Below, one piece after another: positions 35,301-47,300 of a stretch of 64,000 nucleotides of DNA. The notes beneath the pieces are model-generated. The model ran no database searches, had not been told where the DNA came from, and saw only the letters and a list, made by a program, of their open reading frames with translations. The position numbers were made by a program, and so were the translations under genes. Position 1 is the stretch's first letter. Each line of letters starts with the position of its first letter. This DNA is from Liolophura sinensis (taxonomy: Eukaryota; Mollusca; Polyplacophora; Chitonida; Chitonidae), in the NCBI RefSeq assembly GCF_032854445.1, contig NC_088296.1, positions 9,148,706 through 9,212,705 of the forward strand, in the 5' to 3' direction.

Positions 35301-38300
35301 GTGGGAAGGTCTAACAGCAACCTGCGGATGGTCGTGGGTTTCCCCCAGGTTTTGCCCGGTTTCCTCCTTTTATAGCGCTGGCTGCAGTCCCATAAGTGAA
35401 ATATTCTTGAGTACAGCGTAAAACACCAATCAAATAAATCAATCAACCAACAAAACACTTTTATTCACCTATTAATAAAAACATATTCAATCTATATATG
35501 CTACGCTTTGATTTAGGCATTTTTGTTTTACTTCGTTGTGTTTGTGTGTGTGGTATTTGCAGTACACAATAAGCGACGTGTGTTTTTAATTCAGGGTAAT
35601 TATAATAGTTTTTTGATGTTTTATATAGCTTCATCTCTTGGACAACGCTGTGGAACTGCCATTGGTCTGTGTATCGGCATCAACGTTGAATGCAACGACA
35701 CCACAGACGGTATCTGCGTTTGTCTGGAAAACACGATACCGTCAGTATCAGGAGCGGACTGCGCTGTGAGGGGAGAAGGTCGCTTGGGAGACCCGTGTAG
35801 GAATGACTCAGAATGCTTCATAGAGCTATTCTGTAACTCCACTAACTCCACTTGTGACTGCAGAAGTGGTCATCGACCGGTTTCTCCAGATGAGAAACAG
35901 GCATACCTCAAATTGCCGTTCCAATGTCGGCTCGACACGTTTGATTTGAGTAAGCTATTATGTGTTTACCAGGACAGTAATTGTGGATCATGTCAGCAGC
36001 AAATACTGTATAACTTTAGTTTGTGTAGATACAAGTCTCTTCATTATTACCCTGAAATGCAAAAGAGACTTCCCATCCATTTATTTATTTTAGCCTGTGT
36101 TTTCCAGCCAAAATTTCACTTATATAAGACGGCGTCTCTCTCCATACCTCGATGAACAAGTTGAGGTACAGGGAGGCATTTGTGGCGTTAACACTTCTCT
36201 TACGTCTACTATTAAAATCAATTCATTTCAATCGCTTTTCAATGCCATGTTGTCTTGAACTCCTATCAGTGTCAGAAACTAAGGTTTCTGTGGGCCTTTG
36301 TAAAGTGAAAGGTGATTAGGTCGTGAAATATGCATATTTATGAAGAAAAGTTCAGGGCTTTGAAAAGTTAATATGGCTCAGTAAATCAAGGTGGGTGATG
36401 CTGGACATGGCTAGCTTGATTAAAAAGGAAAAAATATGTTTGACTACTTAACCAAATTCTATACTTTTCCTTTGGACAACTTATATTGGTGCAACATATT
36501 TTGACATTTCAAACACATGTCATCCAATCGTAAGGAATCTGCATGGAAATCTAGAAGCGCTTTATTGTCTCTTATAAGCCGTTAACGTGTATTAAATTTC
36601 AAAATCCTATCAATCGTTTTCCGTTCTAGATTTCTGCCCAACAACAGAAGCACAAACAACTACAACAAACGTTGCAGCAACACCAACAGAGGCACAGACT
36701 ACCGTTACACTAGCTCCAGCCAGTTTATTCACCCCGTGCTCTGACGACTCCCAGTGTCCAGTGTCAGCTAGTTGTCGACAGAGAGAGTGTGAAGAAAAAA
36801 TTTGCCTGTGTGATATTGGACATGTTCCAGATAACAACGAAATTGCTTGCGTGAATGGTAAGCTGTCTTTAAAGAAAACAAGGACATTAGCAGTAAGTAT
36901 TATACAAGATGTTGCACTAGTCAGCAATAAGCAGGAATTGGAATTCATTTTTTTTAGATTCTTCAAATTGATTTTTTTATTTGACTGGTGCTTTACGCCG
37001 TGCTCAAGAATATTTCGCTTATACGACGGCGGCCAGCATTATGGTGGGAGGAAACCGAGCCTAGCCGTTTGAAACTTTACACAATTCGCAGGCTGCTGCC
37101 ACACCTTATCACGTACGGCCGAAGAGCAAACCAGCATGAGTTGGACTTGAACTCACAGCCAGCGCATTGGTGAGAGGCTTCTGAGTCATTACTCTGCGCC
37201 AGAGCGCTAACCAACTGAGCCAAGAAGGCCCCTAGATTCTTTTAAAAAAGTACATGTATTAGCATTTTTAGAAATCGTAGTCTATCGTAGACATCTCAGA
37301 CCATATTGTGGCCATTTTTCACTACCTAACTTTCACACGGAGAGCCAGATTGTTGCATTTAAAGTAGGTATATTTCAAGCAGTATTTGCATTGGCTAAAT
37401 GGCAGAAAACTATTTCGAGGACAAAAAGGAAATACCGTAATTATAAGAGTAATTATAATAGTTTTTTTGATGTTTTATATAGCTTCCTCTCTTGGACAAC
37501 GCTGTGGAACTGCCATTGGTCTGTGTATCGGCATCAACGTTGAATGCAACGACACCACAGACGGTATCTGCGTTTGTCTGGAAAACACGGTACCGTCAGT
37601 ATCAGGAGCGGACTGCGCTGTAAGGGGAGAAGGTCGCTTGGGAGACCCGTGTAGTAATGACTCAGAATGCTTCATAGAGCTATTCTGTAACTCCACTAAC
37701 TCCACTTGTAACTGTAGAAGTGGTCATCGACCGGTTTCTCCAGATGAGAAACAGGCATACCTCAAATTGCCGTTCCAATGTCGGCCCGACACGTTTGATT
37801 TGAGTAAGCTATTATGTGTTTACCAGGCCTCTAATTGTAGATCATTCCAGCAGCAGTTAGTGTATATGATTTGAGTCTGTGTAGATACAAGTCTCTTCAT
37901 TGTTGCACTGAAATGCAAAAGAAACTCCCCACCCATTTATTTATTTTAGCCTGTGTTATCCAGCCAAAGCTTCACTTATATAAATTGGCTGCCACTGTTA
38001 TGGTGGGAAAAAATCAGTCAGTGCATTCGCATGTCAGTGGCAGATTTTTCCGCACATGACCAGAGAGAATGCCCCATCTGCTGGAGTTGAGCTTACAGCG
38101 ACTGCTTTGGTGAGAACCTCTCGAGTTTTGGGGTTGCGCTAACATGCTGACAACATCTATACTTTTGCCTCCATGGAAACTCATTCGTATCCGTGCACAC
38201 TCCAGTGAATTTATCTAACAGACAGTAGGTAGTGTTTGAGAGACGTCGTTACGAAAATAATATGACGACCACATACTAAACGGGTTGTGCCATTTTAGGC

Positions 38301-41300
38301 TATGGTAAAGCTTCTTTTCTTTCACGATTAGGGTTGTTTTGTAACCACCAGCGCGTTCAAAACAAAAATAGCCACATTCTTTGCATGCGAGTTCTCCTTT
38401 TTAACAGTATACGTCCTTGATATGTGGTATGTTTGGCATCTTCATGCCAGGAAGTTTTACACTGCCTTGTAGGCTTCGTAATCCCCTTTATCTTTACTGT
38501 ACATGTGACTACTCTGAGGAACCTACTGAGATGTCAGCCAATAGGACTGCGACCCGCGTACTTCCGCCAGGGGATATTCAGCACATCATATATCGCCACT
38601 TATAGCTGTGTACTTCCTTTTTTTAATTCAAATGTTCAGATTTAGTTCATTCCTTGACAAAACATTAAAAGACATCAGTAAGCACTGCTATGAAAGATGT
38701 TGACGTGCTTTTATCAAGACGAACAGACAACGGAAAGTCATTGTGCTCTCAGACAATGCCGGTTATCAGTTGGTGGAAATATGGTTGCTCAGCCAATGTT
38801 GAATGTAACGACACAACAGACGGTTACTGCGTATGTGGCCAAAACACGGAACTGTCCTCATCAGGGACGGACTGCAATGTGATAGGCGAAGGTCGCCTTG
38901 GGGATACGTGCACGAGTGACTCAGATTGCTTCATAGAACTATTCTGTAATGACACAACGTGCGACTGCAGACGTGGGTTTCGGCCGGTTACCCCAGAGAA
39001 GAAGCAAGCTTACGTTGACTACCCTGTGCAATGCCGCCCAGACACGTTTGATTTAAGTAAGATACACTCTGTTTCTATGGGTGATAGTGCAGATTCGCCC
39101 CAGTTGTCAGAGTATATTGTGTGTATTGTTACGGAGCCGGGAAACACAATATTATAAGGATCGTCCATAAAGCTTAATCCCCAGGGACAGACTTGTTTCG
39201 AACAGGTGCTCCCGAGGTTGATAGACGAACCAGAACACACTGGATAAGTTTGCGACAGTTTATTGAAGATATATATACACAGAGGTAATGCGCACGCACC
39301 GGCGTGAGCACTCAGTCCGGCCCTCGTAATCAGGACAGAAGCTGGCGTGATAAGCTCCGAGAGCCTTCTGCAGGCTCTAAGCGTCGTTTAATACCCGCCA
39401 GGCCTTATTCAGGACTTTGCCTCAGTATCCTTATTTAGGAAGAGAGACGAGTTCTCCGAGCGAGCTCTGCAAGAACTGCCGATGTACAGCTCGACACGGC
39501 CTTATATAGGGCAAATCACTTGTTATAGTAACACAGGTAATGACATCTAGTGGTTCATTTACAGGGGAGATAACACATACAAAGGAATTACAAAACAGTG
39601 GAGCATTCATTCACAAAACATATTATTGTAAGCAATATAATACAAACATTTAATAATAATACGGAAACATAACATTACCCACGCCTCTAAACCAGCCTCG
39701 TCCCGAGGCTGCCTAGGGTAATGCTACCGTAGCAAAACAAGATTCAAATTCAGTGATCAATCTTCATGGTAATTATACTTCGAGTTTTCAAAATTTACAA
39801 TGTTCACTCATATTCCTCCCATTCCTCGGTCTTCATATGTCTCCTCTTGATCCTGTTGCACTGGGTAGACTTGTCACTCATCTCTGGTCCTGTCTCGGTA
39901 GACACGTCTCTGCCGCGGCTAGTGGTGGATGTGGGCGCCAGCGGGACTGGCCTCACTGGAGTCGATCTGCAGGCTCCGTCTTGTATTGGCGACGCTCTGT
40001 CCCCAGCTGTCAGTTCCCGTACTACCGGCTAGTATTTATATATAACTTCGGGTCTCTGGTGGCTCTTATTTGTCTCTGATATTTCTGTGGGTCAAATGTA
40101 AGCTTTCAGTCGATCCACGTGGACTACCTTCACTTTCTTTCCCATCTGCACTCGGTAGGTGACGTCACTGTATTTATTCAGGACGATACACGGCGGGGTC
40201 CACCATTTTTTGCACCTTTTGTGACAATCCCTCATTTCTCTGTGGAGTAAACAGCCAAATTTGGTCCCCAGCTTGAAATCTTTGCCACTTCAACTTAGTG
40301 TCATAACGACGTTTCTATTTGTGCAGGGCACATCCTAGGTGTTTTCGAGCTAACTCGTGGACAGTCTGTAGGTTCTACCTTAACTTGTCAATATAATCTT
40401 GATGGGAGAGCTCCGTCCGTCCAGAAGATGATCCAGTTTCTAATTCGGCCGGTAATGTAACCTCCCGCCCCAGGAAGATATAATTTGGAGAAAATTTCGT
40501 CGTCTCATGATCTGCGGCCCGGTATGCCATGCACACGAGTTGTAGATGCAGATCCCAATCTTGCTGATTTGTGAACACGTATGACTTTAACATATTCTGT
40601 AACGTGCGGTTCATGCGCTTTACCATGCTGTCTGACTGGGGATGATACGGAGTAGTCCGTGTCTTGCGGATATTCAACAAATCGCACAACCGTGTCATCA
40701 ACCGAGATTCAAATTGACTCCCTTGGTCCGAATGAATGATTCTCGGCTCCCCAAAGCGGCAAACTACTTCGTCGACCAGGACTCTAGCGACAGTTTCCGC
40801 CTCCGTTTTAGGCAAAGCATGCGCCTCTACCCATTTGCTGAAATAGTCTTGAATCACTGGGATGTACATATTCCCGTTCACTGTCTTGGGTAATGGCTAC
40901 ATGAGATCCATCGCTATTCTCTCCATAGGCGCCCCGGAGCTCGTTAGCTGCACTGGTGCAAGTGTTCGTTTTCCATAAGGTTTCTTTTGGGCGCAAGTGG
41001 CACAAGATTCACACCATTTGCGGACATCTCGCTGGAGGCCAAACCAGTAGAATTTATGCCGGATCTTACTGACTGTTTTCTCAACTCCCAAGTGTCCACC
41101 TGCAGGAGAATTGTGACTGATTTCCAGGACCTTATTAGTGAGGGAAGGGAAAGCGGAACGACTAGCCGGTCTCTAGAGTGGCGACCGTTTTCCTCAAACC
41201 ACTTACGACACAAAATACCATGTTTCAAGTACAGTCGGTCCCATTGTGCCCAGTAAGATTTCACTTCCGGTTTCAGACAAGAAACACTATCCCAGTTCGG

Positions 41301-44300
41301 ACTTTTCCCATCGGCGAGCCAATGGATAACCTGTGCTAGGCAAAGATCATCGTTCTGCGCCCTTCGGACGTCAGATGGCATGCCGCCCAAGGTAATTGAT
41401 TGGACATTAACTGCATGTTCAGTCTGGCCTCGTAATCCACATTCTTCGCCTTTGCACTGTCAGCATGGGACTCTGGACAACCCGTCAGCATTGCTATGCA
41501 GTCTACCAGCTCGATGTTGGATCTGAAAATCATATGTGGCAAGCATATTTAGCCACCGTGCCATCTGTCGCGCGGGCTCCTTAAACTGCATTGCCCAGTG
41601 CAGTGCACTATGACCTGTTCTCAGTTGAAACCGTTTGCCATAAAGGTACGGTTTGAAATACTTGACAAAATGCACTACAGCTAGCAGTTCTTTTCGTGTG
41701 ACAATATTGTCGTTCTCTCTTCGTAAGTGTCCTACTTCCGTACGCCACCACACGCTCTATGGCGTTTATGCATTGCGATAGGACAACACCTATGCCATTG
41801 TTGCATGCGTCAGTGTCCAGAATGAATGTTTCTGCAAAATTCGGGTGGGCCAACACAGGGGCAGTGGTTATAGCAGCCTTCAACTTTTCAAACGCCGCTT
41901 TGCAATCCGACGTCTACATAAAGGGTCTATGTTTCTCTGTGAGTCTATGTAGGGGTACCGCAATGCTTCAAAACGACTTGACAAACTTCCTGTAATAGGA
42001 CGCTAGGCCCATAAAGCCGCGCACCTCAGTCGCGCTCGTTGGACGAGGCCAATCACGGACAGCCGTAACTTTATCTGGGAAAGGCCCAATGCCCTTTTGG
42101 TTCACGACATATTCGAGGAAAGTGACGCCTCGGGCGAAAAGAGAGCACTTGTTAGGCTTGAGACGTAACACTGCCTGTTGCAACCTCTGCAAAACGCCCT
42201 CTAACCTAGCCAAATATTCCCCAAAGGTCCGTCAAAACACTAGGATATCATCGAGGTAGATGAGACATGTTTCCCGTCTTAGGCCAGCGCACACAGTCTC
42301 CATTAAACGTTCAAACGTGCTGGGAGCATTGCATCTGCATGATTGCCAGTATCCACTCCGAAGATCCATGGTGGAAAACAGTACGGATCCGGCGAGGGCG
42401 TCAAGGGAATCATCCACTCCAGGGAGAGGATATACGTCCTTGACCGTCACCTGGTTCAACCGGCGGTAGTCCAGATAAGCTGTGGCGGTTCCTTCATAGA
42501 GCTGTACTGGTTCAGCACCAAGATTCACCAACCGCAATGACACCGTTAAGTCTGGACGAGGTGATACCAAAGATCTGGCAACAAGAATTGCCCCTAATGA
42601 CGACAACTTCTCGGCTGGTTCTACTAGGCCGAACATCAGATCATCAGACGAACACTACAGTTGGCAGCTAACAACAGCCTCATGCCTTGCCGGTATGGTG
42701 ATGCTTTCTCTCAGCGATATTCTATTGCAAGCATGGCTGTCTTCCTCTAATAAGTTAACCCATTTCCATCCAAGCTTCATGGATCCGTTTTCCAAATCCA
42801 ACATGCACTTGTTTTCCCGCAGGAAGTGAAGACCAAGTATTCCTTGCCCACTGACTGCTGCCATTACAGCTGCGTGTCTAGTTTTCTGCCCAGGGAAATC
42901 TATTTCGAAACATCCAAACCCTTTGGTTTCCAGTGGGGTCCTGTCAGCTAATACCTGGCGATAGTTTTCGAAAAGATCATTCAACAGGATGGTAACCGAA
43001 GCACCTGTGTCCACGACAAAGTCAGCTTGTATACCGTTGACTGTAACGCGAACGGCAAATCCACGCTGGCTAACGACCCCCCGCCAAGTTTAACTTCCTT
43101 CAAGGAAGATAATGTTGACTTCTGGAATGTCGAATTACAGGTTCCTCCCCCCGTTGAATTATTATTTGGAAAATCTCGTCGGAAATGCTCCTCTTCTCCA
43201 CACGGATAACACTTGGATGAACGCGGCCTTCTTTCCCTTCCGCTAGTCTTTATGTGAATTGTACGGTCCATCTTTGGTTTGAGCCAAGATATCCTTGACG
43301 ATTTCTGCAATTTCGTCTCGCAGTCCTTTCTCGTCATTCTCCTGGTTTGACTCTACGGTTCAGACACGGGTTGTCTTTCCACCTCTGCGTTCTTCTGCCT
43401 TCTGACATGCGTCAAGTTCGACAGCTAACTGAAGAGTTTCGTCAAAATTCTTGGGCTTGGTCTTTTGTACCCTCAGTTTCATCCCTGTGTCAGTCAGAGC
43501 TTCTATGAACTGGTCTTTGGCCAGTGTATCTAAAACCTCCCCCTGGGGCGTTAGGGTAACCTAGTGTGACCAGCCCACGCATGGCCTGACCAAGTTCAAA
43601 GAGGGATTCTTCCGGTTTCCGTTGCCTTCCAAGCAGTTCAGATTTGTACATCTCTTCCATGTTCGGCTGTGCAAATCCCTGACGTAAAGCGTTTACCAAA
43701 CTGGAATAAATGGCTTTTGTTCCTGCACTGACAAACCATAAAATTGCCTGGGCGGGTCCCCTCAGACTAATGGCCAAATACAACCCTCGCTGCTCATCTG
43801 TCCAGCCATTTATTTCCGCACATGCGTTAAAGTGAGTGTGGTAATCTATCCACGGGGATGATCCATCAAAAGTAGCTGGGATAACCAAAGGCTTTCGTGT
43901 AAATAGAGGATTCCTCCCTCGCGTGTCTCACCTCTTCCGGTCCCGATAATTCCGCCCGTCCTCGTGGCTTCCGGGAGATCGCCGACAACTCTCGTACTAA
44001 TTGCGTCTGCCTCCTATTGGTTGTAGCTATTTCTTGGTGTAAATCCTCTACACTCAGTCCAGCGCCACCTGACAGATGAGGATTAGTATTTGACGGCGCT
44101 TGTCGGGAAGGTGCGTCCATTTTATTTCTTTCCTCATGGACTGGAATGGCAGACGTTCTTTCCCGATCACCAAGGAAATCGTACAAGCCGGTCCGGCGTT
44201 CTATACCCGAATCAGTTGTCACCCGCCGACGTCTTTGAGTCAAGTTTCTTTGCAGAAAGGATCCACTCTCGTCTTCTTCTCTGTCGCTACTGCGCAGTTG

Positions 44301-47300
44301 TTCACGCTGTGCGCTATCCATAGTTAGCGGTTCAAACCAATCTACACTGCGTCACCGACGATCTTATCCCACCCCTGCCACCAAATGTGTTACGGAGCCA
44401 GGTAACACAATATTATAAGGATTGCCCATAAAGCTTAATCCCCAGGGACAAACTTGTTTCGAGCAGGGGCTCCCGAGATTGATAGACGAACCAGAACACA
44501 CTGGATAAGTTTGCGATAGTTTATTGAAGTTATATATACGGAGACGTAAAATGCGCACGCACCGGCATGAGCACTCAGTCCGGCCCTCGTAATCAGGACA
44601 GAAGCTGGCGTGATAAGCTCCGATAGCCTTCTGCGGGCTGTAAGCTTCGTTTTATACCCGCCAGGCCTTATTCAGGACTTTGCCTCAGTATCCTTATTCA
44701 GGAAGAGAGATGAGTTCTCCGAGCGCGCTCTGCAAGAAGTGCCGATGTACAGCTCGACACAGCCTTATATAGGGCAAATCATGTGGTATAGTAACAAGTA
44801 ATGACATATAGTGGTTTATTTACAGGGGAGATAACCCATACAAAAGAATTACAAAAGAGTGGAGCATTCATTCACATGCGATTTTATATGTTTTTTTTCT
44901 GTGATATTATTATGTGTTTTAACTTTAATAGCTCTATTTATAATGTATAGACCTTTGTGTGAAGTCAGTATACCGAAATACTAGGCAAATGATCCTTAAA
45001 GACCACAATTGTATGCAGGTAGTTAAAGGCATCAAATTGTTGTCAAAAACGAAAACCTTTAAAGAAAGCAGATTGACGTCTTATTTTTAACAGTCGAACT
45101 CTTGCGCCACACATCTTGTTTGTCTTTCTTCTACTTGTGGTTTATCCAATTTTTGTTTCACTTTATGCAGAAAATACAACATTCCAATCATTTTAAGAAA
45201 TTAATTAATGACGCAAACTTACATCGAAAAATTACATCGAAATTATTATCATTTTATTTCGCAGACGTATGTCCTACAACATCCACATCTACAGAAACGC
45301 CAACAACTTCAGCAGCAGCACCAACAACTACAAGACAAAGACAAATAACTGCCACAAATGCACCACCAACTATCACAGACACACCTAAAACTACCACAGA
45401 CACATCAACAACTACCACAGAAGCGCCATCAACCACCTCAACACAGGAACCAACTACAAAGCCGCCAACTACTACAACGCAAGAACCAACAACACAGCCT
45501 TCAACTACTAAAACACAGGAACCAACCACAGAGCCTACAATTACAACAACACGGGAACCAACTACACAGACAACAACAACTACAACGCAGGCAACAATTA
45601 CTACAACACAGCCACCAACTACTACAACACAGCCACCAACTACCACAACACAGCCACCAACTACTACAACACAAGCCACAACTACTACAACACAGGCACC
45701 AACTCCTACAACACAGGCAACAACTATTATAACACGGCCATCACAGGCAACAACTCTCATAACACAGGCAACAACTACTACAACACAGCCACCAACTACT
45801 ACAAAACTGCCACCATCTCCTACAACACAGGCAACAACTATTAAAACACAGCCATCAACTCCTACAACACAGACAACAACTACTACAACACAGCCACCAG
45901 CTATTACAACACAGCCACCAACTAATACAACACAGCCACCAACTACTACAACACAGCCACCAACTACTACAACACGGCCTCCAACTACTACAACACAACC
46001 ACCAACTACTACAACACATCCACCAACTACTACAACACAGATACTAACTGCTACAACACAGGCAACAACTGCTACAACACAGGCAACAACTACTACAACA
46101 CAGCCACGAACTACTACAACACTGGCAACAACAACTACAACGCAGGCAACAACTATTACAACACAGCCATCAACTCCTACAACACAGGCAACAACTACTA
46201 CAACACAGGCAACAACTACTGCAACACAGCCTCCAACTCCTACAACCGAGCCACCAAGTACTACAACTCAGCCACCAACTCCTACAACACAGGCAACAAC
46301 TATTATAACACAGCCATCAACTCCTACAACACAGGCAACAACTACCACAACACAGCCACCAACTACTACAACACAGCCACCAACTAGTACAACACGGCCA
46401 CCATCTCCTACAACACAGGCAACAACTATTATAACACAGCCATCAACTCCTACAACACAGGCAACAACTACTACAACACAGCCACCAACTATTACAACAG
46501 AGCCACCAACTACTACAACACGGCCACCAACTACTACAACACAGCCACCAACTATTACAACACAGGCAACAACTACTACAACACAGCCACCAACTACTAC
46601 AACACAGATACTGACTGCTACAACACAGGCAACAACTAATACAACACAGGCAACAACTACTACAACACAGCCACCAACTACTACAACAGAGATGGCAACT
46701 ACTACAACACAGCCACCAACTCCTACAACACAGGCAACAACTGTTACGACACAGGCAACAACTACTACAACACAACCACCAACTACTACAACAAACTCAC
46801 CAACTATTACTACACAGCCACTAACTATTACAACACAACCACCAACAACTACAACACAGATACCAACCAATACAACACAGCCACCAACTAGTACAACACA
46901 GCCACCAACTATTACAACACAGGCAACAACTACTACAACACAGCCACCAACTACTACAACACAGATACTGACTGCTACAACACAGGCAACAACTACTACA
47001 ACACAGGCAACAACTACTACAACACAGGCAACAACTGTTACGACACAGGCAACAACTACTACAACACAACCACCAACTACTACAACAAACTCACCAACTA
47101 TTACAACACAGCCACTAACTATTACAACACAACCACCAACAACTACAACACAGATACCAACAACTACAACACAGATACCAACCAATACAACACAGCCACC
47201 AACTAGTACAACAGAGCCACCAACTATTACAACACAGGCAACAACTACTACAACCCAGCCGCTAACTACTACAACACAGCCACCAACTCCTACAACACAG

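Larger units (their letters stand above)
39127..44876 (-). mobile_element. Defective Ty3/Gypsy LTR retrotransposon
   Basis: About 5.75 kb, antisense in the intron between B5 and the mucin exon. On the minus strand the order is LTR, tRNA-Leu-type PBS, gag with zinc knuckle, protease, reverse transcriptase, RNase H, integrase, polypurine tract, LTR; the PR-RT-RH-IN order identifies Ty3/Gypsy. No env or chromodomain was seen. The coding region is broken by several stops and frameshifts, so this copy cannot be autonomous. About 30 differences between the 489-bp shared LTR parts (counted by eye, roughly 6 percent) indicate an old insertion. No target-site duplication was found, in line with the shortened outer end of the LTR at 44388. 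Confidence 0.9.

Noticed and set aside
40987-44323. Plus-strand open frames of 60-90 codons across the Gypsy element
   Set aside because: Shadows of the minus-strand gag and pol frames, without domain similarity.
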